Positions 1 to 5,769 of a stretch of DNA of 7,514 nt are shown in pieces; positions within the stretch are counted from its first letter, which is position 1; every line of letters begins with the position of its first letter. Source of the DNA: a bacterium (GTDB lineage: Bacteria > Latescibacterota > UBA2968 > UBA8231); NCBI GenBank assembly GCA_027593305.1, contig JAQCJA010000213.1, positions 1 through 7,514 of the forward strand, given 5' to 3'. The translations under genes were made by a program, and so were the position numbers. The notes under the pieces are model-generated. The model did no database searches. It saw nothing but the letters and a program-made list of their open reading frames with translations, and was not told the origin of the DNA.

Positions 1-408
1 GGGGGCGGCATCCACGCCTTCGAGCGGGCGGTGGCGGCCTGCCCGCAGACGATCTTCATTGGCCACGCACCGGGCTTCTGGGCGCACATCTCCAACGATG
101 ACCGCCACCGTACCGAGTCGTATCCGGATGGCCCGGTGCTTCCCGGGGGACGGGTATCGCAGATGCTGCGGACCTATCCCAATCTGTATGCGGATCTGTC
201 CGCAGGATCGGGGCTCAAGGCGATCGATCGGGATCGCCAGTTCGGCCATGACTTTCTGGTCGAGTTCGCCGACCGACTGCTCTTCGGGCGGGATTACTTT
301 GACAGCCGGCTCATGGATCATCTCAAGGATCTGCAGTTGCCCGACGACGTATTCGCGCGCATAACCTGCGGCAACGCCCAGCGTCTGCTGGACAGCTACC
401 TGGACTAG
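1..408 (+). CDS. Amidohydrolase-2 family metal-dependent hydrolase, C-terminal part (5' end outside window)
   Basis: This is the last 135 residues of a TIM-barrel metal-dependent hydrolase or decarboxylase of the amidohydrolase-2 family. The frame is open from the first base, so the true start lies upstream of the window. What is seen: a beta-strand followed by IGHAPGFW near visible residues 20-27, where the histidine is a typical metal or active-site ligand; a YPNLYADLSAGSG strand/loop near residues 59-71; and LLFGRDYFD near residues 93-101, matching the late barrel strand that carries the catalytic aspartate (often written GTDxP). It ends with the usual helix, NAQRLLDSYLD, where members commonly have N-A-x-R-L-F/L. 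The substrate cannot be read from this fragment. The family includes small-molecule hydrolases and decarboxylases of the ACMSD type. The next gene starts 6 bases after the stop, so it is probably in the same operon. Confidence 0.85.
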   Translation, partial: GGGIHAFERAVAACPQTIFIGHAPGFWAHISNDDRHRTESYPDGPVLPGGRVSQMLRTYPNLYADLSAGSGLKAIDRDRQFGHDFLVEFADRLLFGRDYFDSRLMDHLKDLQLPDDVFARITCGNAQRLLDSYLD

Positions 409-414
409 ACCGGT

Positions 415-1455
415 ATGGAATGGTTGGTCGGACAGGGCGTCATCGGTGCGCTGGTGTTGCTCGTGGCAGCCTTTGTCCTGCTGGTCAAATGTGCAGACTG
501 GATGGTCGAGGCCGCCGCGGATCTGGCGCGGCGCATGCGGGTGCCGCCGATTCTGATCGGCATCGTCATCGTCAGCATCGGCACAACCACCCCGGAACTG
601 GCTGTGTCGATCCAGGCCGCCCTCGACGGCAAGGCGAGTATCGCTCTGGGCAATGCCGTGGGTTCCGTCATCTATGACGACGGCATCGCCCTGCCTCTGG
701 TGGCTCTGTTCTCACCCATTGTTGTTGTCATCGACCGGATCATTCTTCGCTCCGCCACCGTGTTTCTCGTCATCGCCCACGTTGGCGCCTACTGGATGTG
801 CGCCGACGGGACCCTGTCGCGTGGTGAGGGGATGCTGCTGATCTGCGGCTTCATCGCCTATCTTGGTTACGCCTACTGGGAACAGCGGCGCGGACGTCCG
901 CTGATGACGGAGGAGGTCGACTTCGAGACGCGGCCGCGAACCTGGCCGACGATCCTGGGTCTGTTGACCATCGGCCTGGCGGGCGTGCTGGTGAGCAGCC
1001 ATGGGATCGTGCTGGCGGCGCCTGTGATAGCCACCGCCGCCGGTGTTTCCGACGTGATCATCGCTCTTGTCGTCGTCGCTCTGGGAACCTCGATCCCGGA
1101 GATTGCCACGTGTGTGACTGCAGCGCGCAAGAGCCAGGGCAGCCTGGCCGTGGGCAACATCCTGGGCGCCGACATTCTCAATATCTGCTGGATCGCCGGA
1201 GCTTCGGCCACCGTGCAGGATCTGGTTGTGCCGGCAGACGTCATACACTTCATGTTCCCGGCGATGCTTATCATCGTCTTCACCATGCTGAGTCTCATGC
1301 GCTGGGGGCACCGCTTCGAGCGCTGGAAGGGCATGGTGCTGCTCGTCATGTGCTGCATCTATATCGTGGCGCTCTTCGTCGTGAATCCGGGAGCGCTGCA
1401 GACGGACCTGCAGGTCGTCCCGCCAACAGGAGAACAGGTGTGGATCTTGGACTGA
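415..1455 (+). CDS. Sodium/calcium exchanger family (CaCA) antiporter, YrbG-like
   Basis: This is an inner-membrane cation antiporter of the Ca2+/cation antiporter superfamily (346 aa, normal for bacterial YrbG/NCX-type members). It shows about ten hydrophobic segments in two halves joined by a charged loop at residues 156-176. Each half carries an alpha repeat: alpha-1 has GTTTPE at 56-61 and LGNAVGS at 78-84; alpha-2 has GTSIPE at 224-229 and VGNILGADILN at 246-256. The glutamates E61 and E229 match the family's central ion ligands. Compared with the archaeal NCX_Mj structure (from memory), the positions equivalent to Asn81 and Asp240 are Asp88 and Asn256 here, so the Asp and Asn are exchanged between repeats. 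The likely role is Na+- or H+-driven Ca2+ export, but the ion is inferred. The ATG lies 6 bases after the previous stop and has no clear Shine-Dalgarno. The 3' end overlaps the next gene by 16 bases. Confidence 0.93.
   Translation: MEWLVGQGVIGALVLLVAAFVLLVKCADWMVEAAADLARRMRVPPILIGIVIVSIGTTTPELAVSIQAALDGKASIALGNAVGSVIYDDGIALPLVALFSPIVVVIDRIILRSATVFLVIAHVGAYWMCADGTLSRGEGMLLICGFIAYLGYAYWEQRRGRPLMTEEVDFETRPRTWPTILGLLTIGLAGVLVSSHGIVLAAPVIATAAGVSDVIIALVVVALGTSIPEIATCVTAARKSQGSLAVGNILGADILNICWIAGASATVQDLVVPADVIHFMFPAMLIIVFTMLSLMRWGHRFERWKGMVLLVMCCIYIVALFVVNPGALQTDLQVVPPTGEQVWILD
1428..1433 (+). promoter_or_regulatory. Ribosome binding site that decides the SDR start
   Basis: AGGAGA sits inside the 3' end of the exchanger gene, about 7 bases before the GTG at 1440. 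It selects this GTG over codons further upstream in the same open frame. With it the protein begins MDLGLKGKVALVTG, which is the normal N-terminus of an SDR enzyme. Confidence 0.75.
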
Positions 1456-2210
1456 AAGGCAAGGTGGCTCTGGTCACCGGAGCCAGTCGTGGCATTGGCA
1501 ATCGCATCGCTCTGGCACTGGCTGCCGAGGGCGCCAATCTGTGCATCTGCGGACGCACGGCAGAGACCCTGGAGGCAGCGGCCGCTGAAATCCGCCAGAC
1601 GGGTGTGGAGGTCGAGGCCTTTGTCGGTGATGTCACCGAGACGCCAGCAGCGGATGCCTTTGTTGCAGCGGCGAAGGCTCGTTTCGGCGAGCAGATCCAC
1701 GTGCTGGTCAACAATGTTGGGGGCTCCGTGTGGACGCCCTTCGCCGAGATCTCTGACGAAGAATGGCTCAAGGTGTTCAATCTGAGCTTCTTCTCTGCCG
1801 TGCGAGTGTCACGTGCCGCCTTTTCGGCTCTTGCTGCCGGCAAAGGCAGCATCGTCAACGTCTCCAGCATTTTCGGCCGGGAGAACGGCGGACCCATCAG
1901 TTACAACGCCGCCAAAGCTGCCATGATCAGCATGAGCTCAAACCTTGCCATCGAGGCGACGAGGTCTGGCATCCGCGTCAACAGTGTCGCCCCGGGTTCC
2001 ATCATCTTTCCCGGTGGCAGTTGGGAACGCCGACAGCAGGCAGATCCGCAAGCCATGGCCAGGTTCGTCGAGGACAACATTCCCGGGGGCCGCTTCGGCA
2101 CGCCGGAGGAGGTGGCATCTGTCGTCACGTTCCTGGCCTCGGCAAAAGCCAGTTGGGTTCTCGGTGCCTGTCTGAACGTGGATGGTGGTCAGTCGAAGTC
2201 GAACTTCTGA
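1440..2210 (+). CDS. SDR family NAD(P)-dependent oxidoreductase
   Basis: This is a classical short-chain dehydrogenase/reductase of 256 aa, the usual length, cytoplasmic and with a Rossmann fold. Motifs seen in order: the cofactor glycine motif TGASRGIG at residues 13-20; CGRT at 37-40, where Arg39 after the second strand hints at NADP(H) preference; the acidic GDV at 63-65; NNVG at 91-94; Asn114 of the catalytic tetrad; Ser142/Ser143; Tyr155 and Lys159 in YNAAK; the PG motif at 185-186; and the C-terminal LNVDGG at 245-250. All catalytic residues are present, so it should be active, probably as an oxidoreductase acting on an alcohol or ketone. The substrate is not readable; FabG-type and glucose dehydrogenase-type enzymes share this pattern. 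It starts at a GTG with a good Shine-Dalgarno and overlaps the exchanger by 16 bases. The open frame continues upstream to about 1110, but that extension only shadows the exchanger. Confidence 0.95.
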   Translation: MDLGLKGKVALVTGASRGIGNRIALALAAEGANLCICGRTAETLEAAAAEIRQTGVEVEAFVGDVTETPAADAFVAAAKARFGEQIHVLVNNVGGSVWTPFAEISDEEWLKVFNLSFFSAVRVSRAAFSALAAGKGSIVNVSSIFGRENGGPISYNAAKAAMISMSSNLAIEATRSGIRVNSVAPGSIIFPGGSWERRQQADPQAMARFVEDNIPGGRFGTPEEVASVVTFLASAKASWVLGACLNVDGGQSKSNF

Positions 2211-3267
2211 TCCGACGGTGGTAACCCGCTTGCAGATCCTCCTCTCAATCCTGGTCCTGGTCCGTGTTGTCGGGGCTCAGGAGGAGGTTGTCGGCATCGA
2301 GTTTCTCAATGAGAGGATGCGGATTCCGGAGTCCGAGTTGTTTGACGAGGGGATCTACATCGAATCCGGTGTGGGCCTCTCCTTCGGCGTCGACAAACGA
2401 CTGGCCTACATGCCCGGTGAGTACGAGGAAGCAGCGCAGCGCTTCGAGTTGTCGGTGCGACAGTTCCGCTACAAGGCGGAAGTCTGGGTCTATCTGGCGC
2501 GGGCTTACTTCTATATGAAGTCGCCCGATGCGGCCCGTGATGCCCTGTTGCGCGCCGAAGCGCTCATGCCAGATCTGCGTGACCACTTCTGGCAGCCGAT
2601 GCTCGCCAGCCTCAAGTCGGAGATCCGTCAGCGCGCCCTGCGGCAACAGGCGCAGATCGATTTCTACTCGACGGGGCAGGACGAGGTGTTGTCGCTCTTC
2701 CGTCTGTACCTGTTCCTGGTGGACCATGACAGCGCCAGGGATCTGGTCGTCGTCGCCCACGGCCGGGCGCGCATGATGCGGGAGAATGCGCAGATGGTTT
2801 CCGGCGCCAGCCGCAGCGCCCAGGCAGCCGAGGCTGATCGCTGGCAGCAACTGGGGGAACGGCTCGCTGACGAACTGCAGGCGGCGGGTATCCCGGTGCC
2901 GCCCGTTGCCGTAGCGCCACCGTTGCCGGACATCCCCGGGAGTGAGGATATCGAAGAGCAGGAACGCGTGCGCGTTCTGCAGTTGCGCGTCGATTTCTAT
3001 GCCGCGACGGAAGCCGACTTTGAGCAACTGTTCCAGGCCTATATCGCTCAGACAGACACGATCAGGGCGCGCGCCGTGATCGCCTCACTGGAGCGCCATA
3101 TCACGGATCTGGGCGTGCAGGCTTCGGTGGCGCCAACCCTGGGCGACCAGGCCGATATCGAGGAGCGGATCGATGCGCTCAAGGCGATGGGTGCCACCAT
3201 GCGCACCCAGGTCGGTGCTGAGACGTCGGACACCAAAGCCGGCGCTCGTGCTGGGGGTGCGCCGTGA
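2182..3267 (+). CDS. Exported TPR-repeat protein with duplicated C-terminal motif
   Basis: I do not recognise a named family. The protein is up to 361 aa. An Arg-bearing N-terminus and a hydrophobic stretch (residues 17-30) end in VVGAQ, a good signal-peptidase I site, so the mature protein is probably periplasmic. Residues 79-130 look like tetratricopeptide repeats: EYEEAAQRFELSV, then VWVYLARAYFYMKSPDAARD and ALLRAEALMP. A motif beginning IDFYSTGQDEVLSLF (159-173) recurs as VDFYAATEADFEQLF (270-284), each followed by a helix with an SAR/RAR element, so the C-terminal half is an internal duplication joined by a Pro/Ala-rich linker (238-252). The start is uncertain: the ATG at 2182 overlaps the SDR gene by 29 bases, while a GTG at 2218 gives a more compact signal peptide and no overlap. 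Neither has a clear Shine-Dalgarno. Its stop overlaps the next start (GTGA). TPR proteins usually act as assembly scaffolds, here presumably for the membrane complex encoded downstream. Confidence 0.82.
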   Translation: MVVSRSRTSDPTVVTRLQILLSILVLVRVVGAQEEVVGIEFLNERMRIPESELFDEGIYIESGVGLSFGVDKRLAYMPGEYEEAAQRFELSVRQFRYKAEVWVYLARAYFYMKSPDAARDALLRAEALMPDLRDHFWQPMLASLKSEIRQRALRQQAQIDFYSTGQDEVLSLFRLYLFLVDHDSARDLVVVAHGRARMMRENAQMVSGASRSAQAAEADRWQQLGERLADELQAAGIPVPPVAVAPPLPDIPGSEDIEEQERVRVLQLRVDFYAATEADFEQLFQAYIAQTDTIRARAVIASLERHITDLGVQASVAPTLGDQADIEERIDALKAMGATMRTQVGAETSDTKAGARAGGAP

Positions 3268-4523
3268 GGCTCTGCTGGATTCTGAGCCTGTTCATGATCT
3301 CACAGGCTGTGGCACAGGATTACACGCCGTCTCCGGCGGCCCTGGCCCTGCGCCGCGAATACAACGAAGTCGCCGCCGCCATCGATACGCTGGTGCGACT
3401 GTATTCCGCCGAGCGCATGACCCGACTCGCCGATGCTGCAGTCACCCCCGGGGCGCAGTTGCCAGCCGGCACGAAGCTGGTCCTGCTGATGTGGGCCGAC
3501 GATGAAGCCCGCGTCTATCTCAATGGTGCACCCGTCGGTGAAACCCGCCTGACGCCGACCCGGATCGAGATACCCGAGATCTACCTGCAGGTCGACAACG
3601 TCCTGACGGCGCAGTGCTGGGACACGGACCGGGTGGAGAGTGGTTTCATGGCGGGGCTCTACATCGAGGATGATACCGGCCTGCGACCGGTGCTGACGAC
3701 GGTGGAAGGGCAGGGCTGGGAGGTGGCGACGGGGGATCAGGCAGGCAGGCCGGCACAGGAGATCTACTACGCCCACACGCAACCCGACCTGCCGGGTGCC
3801 GCGGTGATGTGGGGGCCGCAGTTGTTCGGCACTGTCGAGCTTCGTGTGCACTTTCGCGCCAGCGACGTGACTCACGCAGCCCGGCGGGCGCCAGTGGTTG
3901 CGGCGTTGCCGCGGCTGCAGCAGAAGGCGATGGAATTTCACGAATCGGTCCGTCGTCTCGTCGGCCTGCAGGAGCGCCGGCATGAGTTGTCGACACGACT
4001 TTCGCGCGGGGCCACGAGGCCGGACCCATATCTGCGGGCCCGGGCCGGCACAATCGTCAAGGGACTGAGTTATACCCTGGGTAAGGCGGCGCCTCTGGAA
4101 GAGGCAACCGATCTTGCCGTGGCCCAGACTGTGGATCAATGGGCACGACAACTGCCGCCAGCCGAACAACGACTCGTGCTGCATGCGGCGCGGGCACTGC
4201 GTGGCCCCCAGGCGGCGACGGCGGCAGCGCCACTGCCCGAAGCAGGCACGGCAGCAACCAGTGCCAGAGCCAATGCCATTGCCAGGCGTGCCGATTACCG
4301 CCCACCGACGGATATCGGCACACCGGGTGCAGGGCGGGGTGACGGATTGTCGAGCCAGACAGGGAGCGCCGCCGTCACTTTCGTTCGCCCCTCAACGGCC
4401 TTCCTCTGGCGTATGGCCCTGATGGTACTCGGGTTGTGCACCTGGACGGGATTTCACTGCTGGCGTGGGTGGCGGCTGTGGCATGCCGTAGATTGGGAGC
4501 AGGAGGCGTTGAGGCATTCATGA
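3264..4523 (+). CDS. Exported, C-terminally membrane-anchored protein with predicted beta-sandwich domain
   Basis: No family is recognised with certainty (419 aa). The GTG start lies in a 4-base GTGA overlap with the preceding stop, which suggests translational coupling. Seen: a signal peptide ending AVA|Q at residues 17-18; a short helical stretch at 25-57; a beta-rich region at about 68-200 with KLVLLMWADDEARVYLNG, then VDNVLTAQCWD and GLYIEDDTG, which resembles a jelly-roll or galactose-binding-like fold (charged strand, VYLNG turn, then an N-x-L-x-A-x-C/A-W-D strand). Next come helical residues 210-310, an Ala/Pro/Thr-rich low-complexity linker (about 317-375), one transmembrane helix (about 379-399), and a short Trp- and Arg-rich cytoplasmic tail. 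The predicted topology is therefore a large periplasmic part tethered to the inner membrane by its C-terminus. A role as the periplasmic effector or sensor arm of the following ExbB/ExbD-like pair is inferred from gene order only. The carbohydrate-binding idea is tentative. Confidence 0.8.
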   Translation: MRLCWILSLFMISQAVAQDYTPSPAALALRREYNEVAAAIDTLVRLYSAERMTRLADAAVTPGAQLPAGTKLVLLMWADDEARVYLNGAPVGETRLTPTRIEIPEIYLQVDNVLTAQCWDTDRVESGFMAGLYIEDDTGLRPVLTTVEGQGWEVATGDQAGRPAQEIYYAHTQPDLPGAAVMWGPQLFGTVELRVHFRASDVTHAARRAPVVAALPRLQQKAMEFHESVRRLVGLQERRHELSTRLSRGATRPDPYLRARAGTIVKGLSYTLGKAAPLEEATDLAVAQTVDQWARQLPPAEQRLVLHAARALRGPQAATAAAPLPEAGTAATSARANAIARRADYRPPTDIGTPGAGRGDGLSSQTGSAAVTFVRPSTAFLWRMALMVLGLCTWTGFHCWRGWRLWHAVDWEQEALRHS

Positions 4524-5287
4524 GTGGATTGTCGATTCTGGTAGCGGTACTGTTCGCCGTAGCCTGTGGGGCCAGTGGTGCTGTGGGGTTTCTCTGGCGG
4601 GCGCGGCGGCTGCGCGTAACCGAGGCGGCCTACGGCATCGCCACGCCGGGGCTGCCACATATGGCCGTGATCTGCGGTGCCCTCACCGGCGCGGTCGTCG
4701 GTTTTCTCGTGTTGTACTTCGCCGCGTATGCCGGTGGTTTCCATCCGGTCGAGTGGATCGGTCGGGCGTCCTACCTGCTGGTGGCGGCCAGTGTTGGTAT
4801 GCAGTTTTTCTTTCTGCTGCGACTGTCTCTGCTGATCCGTCACGAGGAACAGGGGTGGGGGGCGCGGCCGCCGGTTGACAGTCTCGGGGCACGGCGCCGG
4901 GAACGGCTCACCGTGCTGCGCGCCCGCTTTCGCCACTACACCGATCTGAAGACCCGCGACGACGAGGTGGTAGCCGAAATCCTCGGTGTCATCGGTACGC
5001 CGCTGCTCAATGCTCGACGGGACCAGTCCCGCTTGCCTTTCTATGGCTACCTCGGCACGGTGGCAGGCATCCTGCTGATGGCGGAAGAACTCGGGCGCAT
5101 CACCGAGGCGACGGAAACCTTCAAAGTACTGGCGTCGATGGCGACGGGGCTGGTGCTGGCCTTCCAGACAACCCTGGTGGCTCTCGTCGCGTTCCTGCCA
5201 TTGCGCAAATACGCCGATCATCTGGTGCAGCGGCTCGCTGCGATCGAGGAGAAGTGGCTGGCAGCACGTGAGGAAGGACAAGAATAG
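4520..5287 (+). CDS. MotA/TolQ/ExbB-type proton channel family protein
   Basis: This is an inner-membrane ion-channel subunit of the MotA/TolQ/ExbB superfamily (255 aa), which uses the proton gradient to drive a partner protein. The diagnostic part is C-terminal: LPFYGYLGTVAGIL at residues 172-185 matches the family's GLLGTVxGM helix, and ASMATGLVLAFQTTLVALVAFLP at 205-227 matches the last helix, with a following tail helix at 230-250. Thr180 and Thr217/Thr218 correspond to the conserved channel threonines. There are five hydrophobic segments (about 5-25, 48-70, 82-106, 173-192, 203-228), two more than standard TolQ/ExbB. The Arg-rich loop 27-32 and the large charged segment 107-172 would both be cytoplasmic, giving N-out/C-in. 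The ATG overlaps the previous stop (ATGA), with GAGG at 4511-4514 as Shine-Dalgarno. The frame extends upstream to 4436, but the overlap start is preferred. Its partner is the ExbD-like protein 5 bases downstream. Confidence 0.85.
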   Translation: MSGLSILVAVLFAVACGASGAVGFLWRARRLRVTEAAYGIATPGLPHMAVICGALTGAVVGFLVLYFAAYAGGFHPVEWIGRASYLLVAASVGMQFFFLLRLSLLIRHEEQGWGARPPVDSLGARRRERLTVLRARFRHYTDLKTRDDEVVAEILGVIGTPLLNARRDQSRLPFYGYLGTVAGILLMAEELGRITEATETFKVLASMATGLVLAFQTTLVALVAFLPLRKYADHLVQRLAAIEEKWLAAREEGQE

Positions 5288-5292
5288 GCCGT

Positions 5293-5709
5293 ATGGGCTT
5301 TCTGCAGAAGGTTGAGCAGGATGCTGAGGAGCATGACGTCAGCAAGGAGCTGTTCCTCGGCATCATGATGCTCATGCTCTGTCTTGGCATTCTCATTCTC
5401 AACGTGGCCAGCCCCGTATGGCGGGTACATCAGCACGACCCCGAGGAAGGGGACCTGATTGTGGTTTACACCGGGCACGGATACGGGTTGTCCCGAGACG
5501 GCATCGCCATCGATAGGGAACTCAACGAATGGAGCCTGCGGCGTCGGCTTGCGGCGCTCGTGTCGGAGCCGGAGACCGATCTGCACCTGATCAACCGCGG
5601 CGGCAGCCGGGAGACGGTGGTCCGTCACGCGGCCCTCGCCGACTCGCTGTTGTCGACGGCTCTGTCGGGGAGAAAGGTGCGTACCGCCGTCTACATGCAC
5701 GGCTGGTAA
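5293..5709 (+). CDS. ExbD/TolR-like small membrane protein lacking the usual membrane aspartate
   Basis: This is a 138-aa protein with a short acidic cytoplasmic N-terminus (residues 1-19), one transmembrane helix (about 20-41) and a periplasmic domain (about 50-138). That is the ExbD/TolR layout and length, and it directly follows an ExbB-type gene, as is usual for the pair. The periplasmic part reads LIVVYTGHGYGLSRDGIAID, then a helix with LRRRLAALV, a strand TDLHLIN, a helix with VVRHAALADSLL and a final strand VRTAVYMHGW. That is the beta-alpha-beta order of the ExbD/TolR domain, with sequence similarity weak. The helix ELFLGIMMLMLCLGILIL has no Asp; in ExbD and TolR this helix carries an essential one near its start. 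Glu19, at the membrane edge, is the only candidate acid. AGGAAGGA at 5271-5278 is a somewhat distant Shine-Dalgarno. This is the last gene of the plus-strand operon and is followed by a terminator. Confidence 0.75.
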   Translation: MGFLQKVEQDAEEHDVSKELFLGIMMLMLCLGILILNVASPVWRVHQHDPEEGDLIVVYTGHGYGLSRDGIAIDRELNEWSLRRRLAALVSEPETDLHLINRGGSRETVVRHAALADSLLSTALSGRKVRTAVYMHGW

Positions 5710-5712
5710 CAG

Positions 5713-5747
5713 AAAAAGGGGGCCTCCCGCCAGGGAGGCCCCCCTTT
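5713..5747. terminator. Bidirectional rho-independent terminator between convergent operons
   Basis: A perfect 11-base-pair stem, GGGGGCCTCCC (5718-5728) with GGGAGGCCCCC (5733-5743), closes a 4-base loop GCCA. Five A's precede it and three T's follow it on the plus strand. Read on the minus strand the T-run is TTTTT, so the signal is strongest for the minus-strand genes, but the same hairpin lies only 4 bases after the plus-strand stop at 5709 and probably serves both operons. Confidence 0.93.
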
Positions 5748-5769
5748 CAGATCTTCTTGCAGACCTTGT

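Noticed and set aside
712..1358. Long minus-strand open frames opposite the exchanger
   Set aside because: Their translations are rich in Arg, His, Asp and Pro with no motif, as expected opposite GC-rich coding DNA; the plus-strand exchanger motifs explain the region.
1110..1439. N-terminal extension of the SDR frame
   Set aside because: It is Gly/Arg/His-rich and lies over the exchanger's second alpha repeat; the GTG at 1440 has its own Shine-Dalgarno and gives a standard SDR N-terminus.
3300..4184. Minus-strand open frame of 294 codons opposite the anchored protein
   Set aside because: It has no recognisable domain and is rich in Arg, Gln and His; the plus-strand gene has a signal peptide, membrane helix and coupled starts on both sides.
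4454..5281. Minus-strand open frame of 275 codons opposite the channel gene
   Set aside because: The composition is typical of an antisense shadow; the plus-strand frame carries the MotA/TolQ/ExbB motifs.
4520..5709. Zorya defence system (ZorAB)
   Set aside because: The channel protein lacks the long cytoplasmic coiled tail of ZorA, the partner lacks the OmpA-like peptidoglycan-binding domain of ZorB, and no helicase or nuclease gene is present.
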